64,000 nt of DNA, from positions 310,001 through 374,000 of the forward strand of contig NZ_JAHTKP010000001.1 in NCBI RefSeq assembly GCF_019192735.1. Direction: 5' to 3'. A program made the translations under genes and the position numbers. Under the pieces are notes generated by a model. The model saw nothing but the letters and a program-made list of their open reading frames with translations, made no database searches and was not told the DNA's origin. This document shows positions 27,404 to 35,031 of this stretch, piece after piece. Within the stretch, counting starts at the first letter, position 1. Every line of letters starts with the position of its first letter. Source of the DNA: Kitasatospora aureofaciens (lineage in GTDB: Bacteria; Actinomycetota; Actinomycetes; Streptomycetales; Streptomycetaceae).

Positions 27404-27433
27404 GGAACCTCTCCCAGGCGGTCGGTCAGGTCG

Positions 27434-29224
27434 TCACGGACGGCGCAGGGTCAGCAGCCCGCCGCGCGGCACCGGGACGACGCCGTCGCGGCCGAGCTCG
27501 ACCACGCCCTGCCGGACGATACGCCCTCGGGCGTCCTGGACGGTGGCCGCCGCCGTCCCGCCACCGCCGGTGAGGCGGACGTCCGGGTCGGCGTCGGCGT
27601 TGGCGACCAGCAGGGTGTGCCAGTCGTCGCCGGAGACGTCCACCGGCAGCGCCGCGTACCGGGCCACGGCCACCGTCCCGCCGCCGGTGGCGGTGACCAT
27701 CGGGTAGCCGAGGTCGGGCCGGGCCGGGCGCAGGTCGCCGAGCTGCAGCGTGCCGATGTGCTCGCGGACGACCCCGAGCCAGAACGCGAGCGCCTCGCGC
27801 TGCCCGGGGCTCTGCGCGGCGAGGTCGACGGAGACCTGCGGCACCGCGAACAGCACGTTGATCAGGTGACAGGCGATCTGCTCGGGCGGCTCGGCCGGGT
27901 GCCACATCAGCATGTCGGCGTGGACCGGGACGGGCCCGGCGGCGAGCCGCACGTCGATGGTGCGCTGCCGGTTCTCCTGCGGGCTGAGCGGGCAGTCGGT
28001 GGCCCGGATCATGGTGACGTACGGCCACAGGCCGGGGCTGACGTACGGCTGGCGGTGCTCGATCATCGCCTCCGGCTTGACCGCGGCGATCCGCCGGCGG
28101 AGGCCGGCGAGCAGCAGTTCGACGCCCTCGTCGACGCTCTCGGTGTCCGCCTCGGGGCCGACGGGCGGCACGTCGGTGCGGGCGAACCAGTCGACGAAGT
28201 CGACCTTCAGCCCGTCCATGCCCCACTCCTCGACGGCGCGCGCGAGCCGGCCGGTCAGGAACTCGCGGACCTCCGGGTAGCGCGGGTCGGCGACGATCGC
28301 ACCCATGTGGCCGGCGTCGGCGAGCGCGGACCGGCCGATCCTCTCGAAGGCGGCGCTGTCCTTGCCGATGAACGGCAGCGCGAACCAGAGCATGTACTGG
28401 ACGCCGAGGTCGTGCACGCGCCGGACGTGGGCGGCGGTGTCCGGGAGCGAGACCGGCTCCCAGTCGCCGCAGTGCCCGTAGCCGCGGGTGCGGTCGGCGG
28501 TCATCCAGCCGTCGTCGACGATGACGACGTCCATACCGAGCTCCTTGCCGAGCGCGGCCTGGGTCTCGACGGCCTTCGGCGAGACGTCCTGGTGCATCGC
28601 GTACCAGGTGGAGTAGGCGGGGCGGCGCGCGGCCTCGGGGATGTCGGGGATGTCGGCCTCGCGGCCGGTCCGCCACCAGGCGGCGAGCCCGGCCAGGCAG
28701 CGGGCGTAGTGGCGGCGCGAGGTGTCGATCCGGACGGTGAGCCGGCCGGCGGCCTGCGCCCAGAACCGGAACTCGCCGGTCTCCTCGACCACACCGGCGC
28801 CGGCCAGCACGTCGGGGCGCTCGGCGGCGAAGGCGCAGATCGCGACGTCACCGGTGCCGACCAGGGCGGCGATCGGGGCGCCGCCGGCGAGGCCGGTGCG
28901 GCGCGGGGCGCTCCAGGCGGCGGGAAGCCAGCCGGTGCCGCGCGGTTCGGGCGTCCAGAAGGCGGTGGCGTCCACGCAGGGCACCCGCCACTCGATCCGG
29001 ACGTCGCCGTCGCCGTCGGCGGTCACCTCGACGAGGCCGTCACCCACCGCGCGGGCCGTCGCCGCGCCGCTGACCCGCAGGTCCAGGCCCTCGGCGTAGA
29101 GCGGGCGCAGGGCGCCGGCGGCGGGGGCGTGCGGCTCCCAGATGTCGGTCGTGCTCAGCGTTTCGTCCATGCTCAGTCTTCCGTCCGTACTCAGCCTGTC
29201 GTCCATGCCCGGCCTTTCGTCCAT
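27434..29224 (-). CDS. alpha-galactosidase-like glycoside hydrolase, GH36 (clan GH-D)
   Basis: About 596 aa from ATG 29224. A beta-rich N-terminal domain precedes a TIM barrel: STWYAMHQDVSPKAV, VVIVDDGWMTADRTRGYGHCGDWEP, and MDGLKVDFVDWFA, where the Asp of KVDF is the expected nucleophile. MIRATDCPLSPQEN carries the likely acid/base Asp. There is no signal peptide, so it should act inside the cell on alpha-galactosides brought in by the importer encoded upstream, releasing galactose for galTK. The first 24 residues come from an 18-bp tandem repeat with alternative ATGs at 29206 and 29170, so the true start is uncertain. Confidence 0.85.
   Translation of the reverse strand: MDERPGMDDRLSTDGRLSMDETLSTTDIWEPHAPAAGALRPLYAEGLDLRVSGAATARAVGDGLVEVTADGDGDVRIEWRVPCVDATAFWTPEPRGTGWLPAAWSAPRRTGLAGGAPIAALVGTGDVAICAFAAERPDVLAGAGVVEETGEFRFWAQAAGRLTVRIDTSRRHYARCLAGLAAWWRTGREADIPDIPEAARRPAYSTWYAMHQDVSPKAVETQAALGKELGMDVVIVDDGWMTADRTRGYGHCGDWEPVSLPDTAAHVRRVHDLGVQYMLWFALPFIGKDSAAFERIGRSALADAGHMGAIVADPRYPEVREFLTGRLARAVEEWGMDGLKVDFVDWFARTDVPPVGPEADTESVDEGVELLLAGLRRRIAAVKPEAMIEHRQPYVSPGLWPYVTMIRATDCPLSPQENRQRTIDVRLAAGPVPVHADMLMWHPAEPPEQIACHLINVLFAVPQVSVDLAAQSPGQREALAFWLGVVREHIGTLQLGDLRPARPDLGYPMVTATGGGTVAVARYAALPVDVSGDDWHTLLVANADADPDVRLTGGGGTAAATVQDARGRIVRQGVVELGRDGVVPVPRGGLLTLRRP
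29153..29224 (-). repeat. four 18-bp units at the GH36 start
   Basis: On the minus strand: ATGGACGAAAGGCCGGGC (from 29224), ATGGACGACAGGCTGAGT (29206), ACGGACGGAAGACTGAGC (29188) and ATGGACGAAACGCTGAGC (29170). The last bases of the upstream permease gene (GACGAAGGGCTGAGC) match the same unit. Confidence 0.9.
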
Positions 29225-29226
29225 GC

Positions 29227-30072
29227 TCAGCCCTTCGTCGCGCCGGCCAGCAGGCCGGAGATGAACTGCCGCTGGAGGACCAGGAAGAGGACCATCATCG
29301 GCAGGGTGGACAGCGCGGTGCCGGAGAGGATCGCGCCGTAGTCGGTGTTGCTCTTGTTGCCGTGCAGGGTCGCGAGGGCCACCGGCAGGGTGTGCATCGC
29401 GGGGCTGCGCAGCGCGACCAGCGGCCAGACGAACTGGTTCCAGGAGCCCAGGAACAGGAAGATCGACAGGGCCGCGAGCACCGGCCGCATGACCGGCACG
29501 ACGACGCTCCACAGCACGCGGAACTCGCCCGCGCCGTCGACCCGTGCGGCGTCCAGGAGTTCGTCCGGCATGCCGCTGAGGGACTGGCGCATGAGGAAGA
29601 TCGCGAACGGCACGCACAGGCCCGGCAGGATCAGCGCCTGGTAGGTGTCGAGCAGCCCGAAGGACATCATCATCTTGAACAGCGGTACCAGCATGACCTG
29701 TTCGGGCACCACGAGAGTGGAGAGCAGCAGCCCGAACAGCAAAGTACGGCCCCGGAAGCGGAACTTGGCGAAGGCGTACCCCGCCAGCAGGGCTACGACC
29801 AGCGCGCCGAGCGTCTGAACTCCCGCCACCAGCAGCGAGTTGCCGACGACCCGGAGCAGGCCGATCCGGTGCTGGAGGTGGTCGATGTTGGCGCCGAGGT
29901 TGCCACCGGGCAGCAGCTTGGGCGGCCAGTCGAAGATCTCGTCGTCCTTGCGGGTGGCGGCGACGACCAGCCAGTAGAACGGTCCGACGGACAGGCCGGT
30001 GACGCCCGCCAGGACAAAGGTGAGCGGCCAGCCCCGCAGCTTCTTGAGGTTCACGGGTTTCTTGGGGTTCAC
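29227..30072 (-). CDS. carbohydrate ABC transporter permease, MalG type
   Basis: A 281-aa permease with six hydrophobic segments. The EAA loop that contacts the ATPase is present as DELLDAARVDGAGEFRVLWSVVVPVMRP. The gene lies between the MalF-type permease and the GH36 gene and overlaps the former by 4 bases. It forms the importer for alpha-galactosides with the binding protein and the MalF partner. No ATPase gene is nearby; in streptomycetes a shared MsiK ATPase usually energises such systems. Its last codons match the repeat unit that opens the next gene. Confidence 0.92.
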   Translation of the reverse strand: MNPKKPVNLKKLRGWPLTFVLAGVTGLSVGPFYWLVVAATRKDDEIFDWPPKLLPGGNLGANIDHLQHRIGLLRVVGNSLLVAGVQTLGALVVALLAGYAFAKFRFRGRTLLFGLLLSTLVVPEQVMLVPLFKMMMSFGLLDTYQALILPGLCVPFAIFLMRQSLSGMPDELLDAARVDGAGEFRVLWSVVVPVMRPVLAALSIFLFLGSWNQFVWPLVALRSPAMHTLPVALATLHGNKSNTDYGAILSGTALSTLPMMVLFLVLQRQFISGLLAGATKG

Positions 30073-31052
30073 CGGTCTCGCTCTCCCATCAGGCGCATCT
30101 GGACCGCGCCGAGCACCGACACGAGCAGGGTGAGCGCGTAGGCGATGGCGGAGGCGTAGCCGAAGTCGAAGTACCGGAAGCCGTTCTGGTACAGGTACAT
30201 GGAGACGGTCAGGGTCGCGTTGTCCGGGCCACCGCCGGTCAACACGTAGGGCTCGTCGAAGAGTTGGAGCGTCCCGATGGTGGAGAGGACGACCGTGAAC
30301 AGCAGCACCGGGCGCAGCGCGGGCACGGTGATGGCGGTGAAGCGGCGGATCGGGCCGGCGCCGTCGACCATCGCGGCCTCGTACAGCTCCTTGGGGATGC
30401 TCTGCAGGCCGGCCAGGTAGATGACGGCGTTGTAGCCGGTGTAGTGCCAGGTGAGCACGAGGACGACGGCCATCCGGGCCCAGAACGGTTGGCCCAGCCA
30501 GTCGACGGTGGGCAGGCCGATCGCGTTAAGCAGCCAGTTGATCGCGCCGTTGTCGGTGTTGAGCAGGAAGGCGAAGATCACGCCGGTGGCGACCAGGCCG
30601 GTGACGGCGGGCATGAAGACGCCGAGCCGCCAGACGGCGCGCCAGCGCACCAGGACGGAGTTGATGCCGACGGCCATCAGCAGGGCCAGGCCGAGCATCA
30701 GCGGAACTTGCACGACGAGGATCTCGGCGGTGTTGCGCAGGGCCGTCCAGAACAGCGGATCGTCCAGCAGGCGGCGGTAGTTGGCGAGGCCGGCGTTGTG
30801 GGTGGCGGCGCCGGCGCCGGTGGTGAAGGACAGCAGCAGCGAGTCGATGATCGGGTAGGCCTTGAACACGCCGAAGGTGATCAGGGCGGGGGCGAGCAGC
30901 AGGTAGGGCAGGGCCTTGCGGCGGGCCCGGGCCCGGCGGTGGGCCCGTTCGGGGGCCGGGTTCGCCACCGGCTCGCCCAGCACGGCGGGTTGGGTGGCGG
31001 TTGGCTGGGTGGCGGTTGGCTGAGTGGCGGCGGGCTGGGCGGCGGCGGTCAT
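30069..31052 (-). CDS. carbohydrate ABC transporter permease, MalF type
   Basis: A 327-aa permease with about six hydrophobic segments after a cytoplasmic N-terminus. The EAA loop is YEAAMVDGAGPIRRFTAITVPALRP. Residues 7-22 are an Ala-Thr-Gln-Pro repeat (QPTAT units) produced by a 15-bp tandem repeat. ATG 31052 overlaps the binding protein stop (ATGA), and its own end overlaps the malG-type gene. It belongs to the galactoside importer. Confidence 0.93.
   Translation of the reverse strand: MTAAAQPAATQPTATQPTATQPAVLGEPVANPAPERAHRRARARRKALPYLLLAPALITFGVFKAYPIIDSLLLSFTTGAGAATHNAGLANYRRLLDDPLFWTALRNTAEILVVQVPLMLGLALLMAVGINSVLVRWRAVWRLGVFMPAVTGLVATGVIFAFLLNTDNGAINWLLNAIGLPTVDWLGQPFWARMAVVLVLTWHYTGYNAVIYLAGLQSIPKELYEAAMVDGAGPIRRFTAITVPALRPVLLFTVVLSTIGTLQLFDEPYVLTGGGPDNATLTVSMYLYQNGFRYFDFGYASAIAYALTLLVSVLGAVQMRLMGERDR
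30985..31043 (-). repeat. 15-bp tandem repeat at the malF-type gene start
   Basis: Units such as GGTTGGCTGGGTGGC and GGTTGGCTGAGTGGC repeat about four times with decay at the edges. They encode the QPTAT pentapeptide repeats. Confidence 0.85.
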
Positions 31053-32392
31053 CCGATGCCGCGTCCGGTCTGCTGGGCGAGTTGCTTGGCGGCGTCCTGG
31101 AGCACGGCGGCCGGGTCGCCACCCTTGAGGAAGACCTTGGTCTGGGCGTCGCTGACGAGCTTGAGCGCGCGGGCGTAGTCCCCGGAGTAGTTGGTGGCGT
31201 CGCCGCCGTCGGTGGCCAGTTCGGCGAACGTCCTCAGCACGGCCTGGCCGCCGTAGAAGGCGCTGGGCGCGCCGTACATCGAGCCGCTGTAGGCCTCGAC
31301 GAGCGCGGGGAAGACGCCGCCCGCGTCGAACATGCTGTTCACCGAGGCGGGGCGGGTGAGCGCGTACTCGACGAACTTCCAGGCGGCGCGGCGGCGTGGG
31401 CTGGATGCGGCGACGGCGAGGTGGGTGGAGTTGACGAGCGCGGTGCGCTTGCCGCCGGCCACTACCGCCGGGGGCTTGGCGAGCCGCCAGTTGCCGCTCT
31501 GGTCGGGAAACTTCTTCTCCAGGTAGTGCGCGGCCCAGGCGGGCATCGGGGCGACGGCGAGCTTGCCGGCCTTCATCAGGTTGGCCCAGCCCTGGTCGCC
31601 GGAGGCGTCGGCGATCAGCCCGGCGTCCTCCAGGCGCTTGACCGTGGTGAGGGCGCGGACGTCCGGCTCCGAGCCGAGGGTGATCTTCCCCTGGAGGTCG
31701 AAGTAGAACGCGCCCTGGAGCTGCATCAGGGACTGCAGGAAGTCGAGGTCGGGGTCGGGGTTGGCGGACTTGCTGATGCCGATCAGGGAGATGCCCGGGT
31801 TGGCGGCCTTGAAGCGGTCGGCGGCCGCGATCAGGTCGTCCCAGGTGGCGAGGACGGCGGGGTCGATGCCGGCCTTGTCGAAATAGTCCTTGCGGTAGAA
31901 GAACCCGAGCGGGTTGACCTCCCAGGGCAGCGCGTAGGCGTGGCCGTCCTTGCCGGTGACGACCGGCCACAGGCCCTTGACGAACGCCTCCTTGTGGGCG
32001 TCGGCGCCGAACTCGGAGAGGTTGGCCAGGCCGCCGGGGAACTTCTCCAGGTAGCCGGGCAGGTAGTCGCAGCCGATGTGCAGGACGTCGCCGAGGCCCT
32101 GGCCGCCGGCCGCGAGGCCCACGGTGATCTTGTCCCAGATGGCGGGGTTGCCGATGTCCTGAACGTCGACCTTGATCCCCGGGTTGTCCTTCTCGAACGC
32201 CGGGACGACCCCGCGCAGGGCGGCGGCGGCCGTGGCCCATGACCAGACGGTGACCGTACCGGTGTCGGCGTCGCCGCCCGAGGCCGCCCCCGAACCGGAG
32301 TCGCCGCAGGCCGTGAGCGCGCCGCCGGCGGCCAGGGCCAGCAGGCCCGCTCCGGAGGCGCGGAGCAGATCACGGCGGGAAAGGTGTGACAT
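31049..32392 (-). CDS. sugar ABC transporter substrate-binding lipoprotein
   Basis: A 447-aa solute-binding protein. The N-terminus has a twin-arginine motif (LSRRDLLRASG), a hydrophobic stretch and a lipobox LTAC, so it is probably exported by Tat and lipid-anchored. The rest is a cluster B binding protein: VTVWSWATAAAALRGVVPAFEKDNPGIKV, then DVLHIGCDYL and LPWEVNPLGFFYRKDYFDKAGI. It opens the operon binding protein-MalF-MalG-GH36-LacI and likely captures melibiose- or raffinose-type sugars, a substrate inferred from its neighbours. A LacI-type operator lies 46 bases upstream. Confidence 0.92.
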   Translation of the reverse strand: MSHLSRRDLLRASGAGLLALAAGGALTACGDSGSGAASGGDADTGTVTVWSWATAAAALRGVVPAFEKDNPGIKVDVQDIGNPAIWDKITVGLAAGGQGLGDVLHIGCDYLPGYLEKFPGGLANLSEFGADAHKEAFVKGLWPVVTGKDGHAYALPWEVNPLGFFYRKDYFDKAGIDPAVLATWDDLIAAADRFKAANPGISLIGISKSANPDPDLDFLQSLMQLQGAFYFDLQGKITLGSEPDVRALTTVKRLEDAGLIADASGDQGWANLMKAGKLAVAPMPAWAAHYLEKKFPDQSGNWRLAKPPAVVAGGKRTALVNSTHLAVAASSPRRRAAWKFVEYALTRPASVNSMFDAGGVFPALVEAYSGSMYGAPSAFYGGQAVLRTFAELATDGGDATNYSGDYARALKLVSDAQTKVFLKGGDPAAVLQDAAKQLAQQTGRGIG

Positions 32393-32437
32393 TGCATTCC
32401 TCTCTGTGGGGGTGGCGAGGATGGGAAGAATCAGGGA

Positions 32438-32451
32438 TTTGAACGTTCAAA
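32438..32451. promoter_or_regulatory. LacI-type operator palindrome
   Basis: TTTGAACGTTCAAA is a perfect 14-bp palindrome with the central CG typical of LacI-family operators. It lies 46 bases before the binding protein gene and is probably bound by the LacI protein encoded at the end of the operon. Confidence 0.75.
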
Positions 32452-32604
32452 CACACAAAACAGATCAGAACCAAACAGCCTCGAACGGGCGGCTCACAGC
32501 AAACGCCCACCCTCCCCGCGCCGTCAACCCCTGGGCGGGGAGAGGGTGGGCTCCGCAACCGTTCCGTTATCGGTTGTCCGACGGGCGTGGAGTGGGAGTC
32601 CAGC

Positions 32605-32636
32605 GGGCCGTACGTGCCGATCGGCACGTACGGCCC
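32605..32636. repeat. 32-bp perfect palindrome
   Basis: Arms GGGCCGTACGTGCC and its complement meet around GATC. As RNA it would form a hairpin with a GATC loop; as DNA it is a perfect two-fold site. Confidence 0.85.
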
Positions 32637-32681
32637 CTCAGCCAGAGCAGGCGCAGCACAAGCCTCCGAGGGCGTGGTACC

Positions 32682-32720
32682 GAGCGCCGGGGCGGGCTAC
32701 TTCGGCCCGCCCCGGCGCTC
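32682..32720. terminator. 16-bp GC-rich hairpin
   Basis: GAGCGCCGGGGCGGGC (32682-32697) pairs perfectly with 32705-32720 across the loop TACTTCG. No gene ends directly before it, so what it terminates is unclear. Confidence 0.5.
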
Positions 32721-32794
32721 GCCTCCCCGGCAGACACATGGGCAGCGTTCGTCACTGTCCTCAGGGCCGGCGAGTTCCCCAACACCTGAAAGGT

Positions 32795-32829
32795 TGCGCG
32801 AGAAGTCGGCCGGGCCGACTTCTCGCGCA
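32795..32829. repeat. AAGTCGG hairpin repeat, copy 1
   Basis: TGCGCGAGAAGTCGGCC is followed by one base and its perfect 17-base complement. It is one of four related hairpins in the window, just upstream of the first Imm50-like gene. Confidence 0.9.
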
Positions 32830-32867
32830 GCAGGGCGCGAAGCACCCAGAGCCGGAGGGACCCACCC

Positions 32868-33389
32868 ATGTCAGCCGGCACGTGGCCGGAGCTCTTGGTC
32901 CACTCCGAACGGTTGACCGCGCTCTACTCTGAGTTGCCGCCCTTGGAGCACCTGGTTCTCAGATCGGTGCACCTGAGCCCGTACGGCGCCGCTGTGAAGT
33001 TGCGGGTCGAGCTCCCACGCTTCCCGGACCTCGCTCCCCCGGCTTGGACCGAAGCCGGCTGTGACCGCTTCGAGGCACAGATCGAGTTCATGGGCGTGGG
33101 CGAAGACCTTCGGATGCGGGGTGTTCCCGACCACACCGTGGTCGACATCGAGCTCGCCCCCTTCGTCGAGAGCCGAGAGCGCCGGATCACGGTCACGGTG
33201 AGCGGGCCGGGGCTCTCGTTGGACTTCACTGCGCATGCGGCGCTCAGGGCCGGCCGGCTCAACGCCTACCGCTCCAGCGGCGCCGATCCCTACGCAGCTC
33301 GGCGGTGGTTCGAGAGCCGGCTCGACCAGCGCCTGCACCCGAACCAGGTACTGCCTCCCACGACAGCGAAGACGTTCTATGAGCGGTGA
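32868..33389 (+). CDS. Imm50-like immunity family protein, first of a pair
   Basis: A 173-aa protein beginning MSAGTWPELLVHSERLTALYSELPPLEHLVLRSVHLS. The pattern L-x-L-x-SV, G-x-x-V-x-L-R-V, APP-x-W-x-x-x-GC and QIEFMGV resembles the Imm50 immunity family, all-beta proteins that neutralise polymorphic toxins. The match is by eye and moderate. The next gene has the same pattern and overlaps by 11 bases, so the two form a tandem paralogous pair. No toxin gene lies beside them. A hairpin repeat precedes the start. Confidence 0.5.
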   Translation: MSAGTWPELLVHSERLTALYSELPPLEHLVLRSVHLSPYGAAVKLRVELPRFPDLAPPAWTEAGCDRFEAQIEFMGVGEDLRMRGVPDHTVVDIELAPFVESRERRITVTVSGPGLSLDFTAHAALRAGRLNAYRSSGADPYAARRWFESRLDQRLHPNQVLPPTTAKTFYER

Positions 33390-33777
33390 CCATGACTGGT
33401 CCACCGAGTTGACCAGCCCCGAGACGGTCCGCGCAGTCCTTGGCTCCCCACCGCCACCACTGAGCGACTACGAGCTGACCTCCGTCCTCATCGACGAACG
33501 CGAAGCGTCGGTCACCTTGAGGTTCTTCGCCTTCGCTGTCCCAGCCGGGGCCGCGCACCTGTGGCAGGCGCGAGGCCACAACGCGGTCGGGTTCGTCCTG
33601 GTCTGCCTCGGCGTGACGAACTTCGAGGTGGACGCCTGGTCCGGCTGGCCGACAACCACCGCCACCCTCGCAGGGAAGACGGTCGTGCTCGGAGGCCAGG
33701 GCAAGCACGTGTCCTTCCAGGCCGCCGAGATCCGCGCCAAGTCCCCGATTGGATGGCTGGCCAGCCGAGCGCAGTGA
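33379..33777 (+). CDS. Imm50-like immunity family protein, second of a pair
   Basis: A 132-aa protein starting MSGDHDWSTELTSPETV at ATG 33379, inside the end of the preceding gene. LSDYELTSVLIDEREASVTLRFF, APAHLWQ-like AAHLWQARGHNAV, and FVLVCLGVTNFEVDAW align with the same features of its neighbour, so it is probably a shorter paralogue. The order and overlap suggest coordinated expression. Its partner toxin, if any, is not in this window. Confidence 0.5.
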   Translation: MSGDHDWSTELTSPETVRAVLGSPPPPLSDYELTSVLIDEREASVTLRFFAFAVPAGAAHLWQARGHNAVGFVLVCLGVTNFEVDAWSGWPTTTATLAGKTVVLGGQGKHVSFQAAEIRAKSPIGWLASRAQ

Positions 33778-34220
33778 CGTCACCCGAAGGGCGAAGGGAT
33801 TGGCGTGCGCGGGGAGCCTCACCGCAAGGGTGAACCCCGCGGATGTTCGACAGGGGGTCCGAGCATGAGACAGAACTGTGGGTCAGCAATGCCCACTCGC
33901 ACCCTGATCATCCATCATCAGCTTCCCTCGCGAAAGGGCGGGGCTAAAGGACTGCGCGAGAAGTCGGCCGGGCCGACTTCTCGCGCGGTCTCGTACGTTC
34001 CAGCCTTTCGATCAACGCCCAAACTCCGCTCCACTCTTCGCAGTTGACGCCATCGAACCGCACTGGTATCAAGACTTGTTGAATGGCACGCCCGTCATCT
34101 GCCACAGGGTCGCAGCCTTGTGCTGACGGACGTCGTCTCGAATCCGGCCGCGTCCGACACGCCGGCGGTGAGGTGCACCACCGGTGTCACACGGGCGCGA
34201 TGGAAATCAACGGGGGAGTT
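33778..34220. other. 443-bp gap with hairpins, no gene recognised
   Basis: At 33808-33842 a 7-bp CGCGGGG/CCCCGCG stem encloses a small TCACC/GGTGA hairpin, possibly a terminator for the pair above. The second AAGTCGG hairpin lies at 33953-33987. The remaining frames do not look coding. Confidence 0.5.
33953..33987. repeat. AAGTCGG hairpin repeat, copy 2
   Basis: The left arm is identical to copy 1. The right arm is complementary except for its last base (G instead of A). Confidence 0.9.
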
Positions 34221-34625
34221 ATGATGCGCAACACGCTGCGCCGCACTGGCGTCATGGCCGCGATCGCGATCCTGGCCACGATGGGCGCCGTCTCGACGGC
34301 GAGCGCCGACGACGGCCACTACCTGTCCGGCTCCGACGTCGTCGCCGGCTCCGGGTGCAAGGCCTGGATGAACGGCCGGGGTCACGGGAACGGCTTCCAG
34401 GTGCAGGGTCGTGTGGAGAGCTGGCTGCGGTGGGGCTCCTGCACCATGTGGCTGGAGCAGCGCCGTGACGGCGAGAGGAACTACCACCCGATCTCCAGCA
34501 AGATCTCGGTGAGCGGCTGGGCCGACCAGGACTGGAGCGCCTTCTACCCGGACGGCTCCCACCTGAACACTCGGGTGTGTGTCAAGTTCGGGGGCGACTT
34601 CGCGCAGTGTTCCAAGTCGTTCTAA
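34221..34625 (+). CDS. small secreted protein with four cysteines
   Basis: A 134-aa protein with a classic signal peptide: MMRNTLRRTG, a hydrophobic stretch (VMAAIAILATMGAVS), and a likely cleavage after TASA. The mature part, about 105 residues, begins DDGHYLSGSDVVAGSGC and holds four Cys in GSGCKAW, GSCTMW, RVCVKF and AQCSKSF, which could form two disulfides. It is rich in Trp and Gly and has no family I recognise. GGGGGAG directly precedes the ATG. It stands alone between two hairpin repeats. Confidence 0.78.
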   Translation: MMRNTLRRTGVMAAIAILATMGAVSTASADDGHYLSGSDVVAGSGCKAWMNGRGHGNGFQVQGRVESWLRWGSCTMWLEQRRDGERNYHPISSKISVSGWADQDWSAFYPDGSHLNTRVCVKFGGDFAQCSKSF

Positions 34626-34704
34626 GGGAGCCACGGGCACGCCTGTGGCCCGCCCCTACGACCGGGGTTTGCCCGGGGCCGGGCCCTGTACGCCACTGAG
34701 AACG

Positions 34705-34741
34705 TTGCGGGAGAAGTCGGCTCGGCCGCCTTCTCCCGCAA
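34705..34741. repeat. AAGTCGG hairpin repeat, copy 3
   Basis: TTGCGGGAGAAG pairs with CTTCTCCCGCAA, with an inner CGGC/GCCG stem and one mismatch between them. Relative to copies 1 and 2 the outer stem has a paired change (GCGGGAG with CTCCCGC). It follows the secreted protein gene by 79 bases. Confidence 0.85.
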
Positions 34742-34755
34742 CCCGGGCATGCCCT

Positions 34756-34920
34756 TTAGTTGTGGCCGAAACGGCGGTGATGCTTGCGGGAAACGTCCGC
34801 CGGGGAAGCCTCGGCCTCTGATTGGGCCTGGGCTTCCATCGTCGACTTCTGTTCCTGCTGCGCGCCGCGTTCGGCGATCGAAGCCCGCTGCTTCTGCTTG
34901 CGGTCCTTGTTCTTGGCCAT
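34756..34920 (-). CDS. small hydrophilic protein, 54 aa
   Basis: Encodes MAKNKDRKQKQRASIAERG followed by a Gln/Glu/Ala-rich stretch and ending RRFGHN. It is highly charged, probably helical or disordered, and matches a small conserved protein often seen in streptomycete genomes, with the same MAKNK start and RFGHN end. The function is unknown. A strong ribosome site (AGGAGG, 7 bases before ATG 34920) supports expression. It lies between a hairpin repeat and lysA. Confidence 0.75.
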   Translation of the reverse strand: MAKNKDRKQKQRASIAERGAQQEQKSTMEAQAQSEAEASPADVSRKHHRRFGHN

Positions 34921-35031
34921 GGTGATGCCTCCTGCGGGGGTCCGGGGCCAGGGCCGCTCTCAGACTCACACACCTCAACTGAGACCGCATATCGGGCAAT
35001 TACAGTGCGTAGCACCGGCGCCCTGCGGCCC

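Larger units (their letters stand above)
32452..32867. other. 416-bp non-coding gap with three successive hairpins
   Basis: No convincing gene. It contains a 32-bp perfect palindrome, a 16-bp stem with a 7-base loop and the first copy of the AAGTCGG hairpin repeat, each listed separately. Confidence 0.6.

Noticed and set aside
33805..34047. Plus-strand frame of 80 codons after the Imm50-like pair
   Set aside because: It spans the hairpin repeat, has no ribosome site and no protein-like composition.
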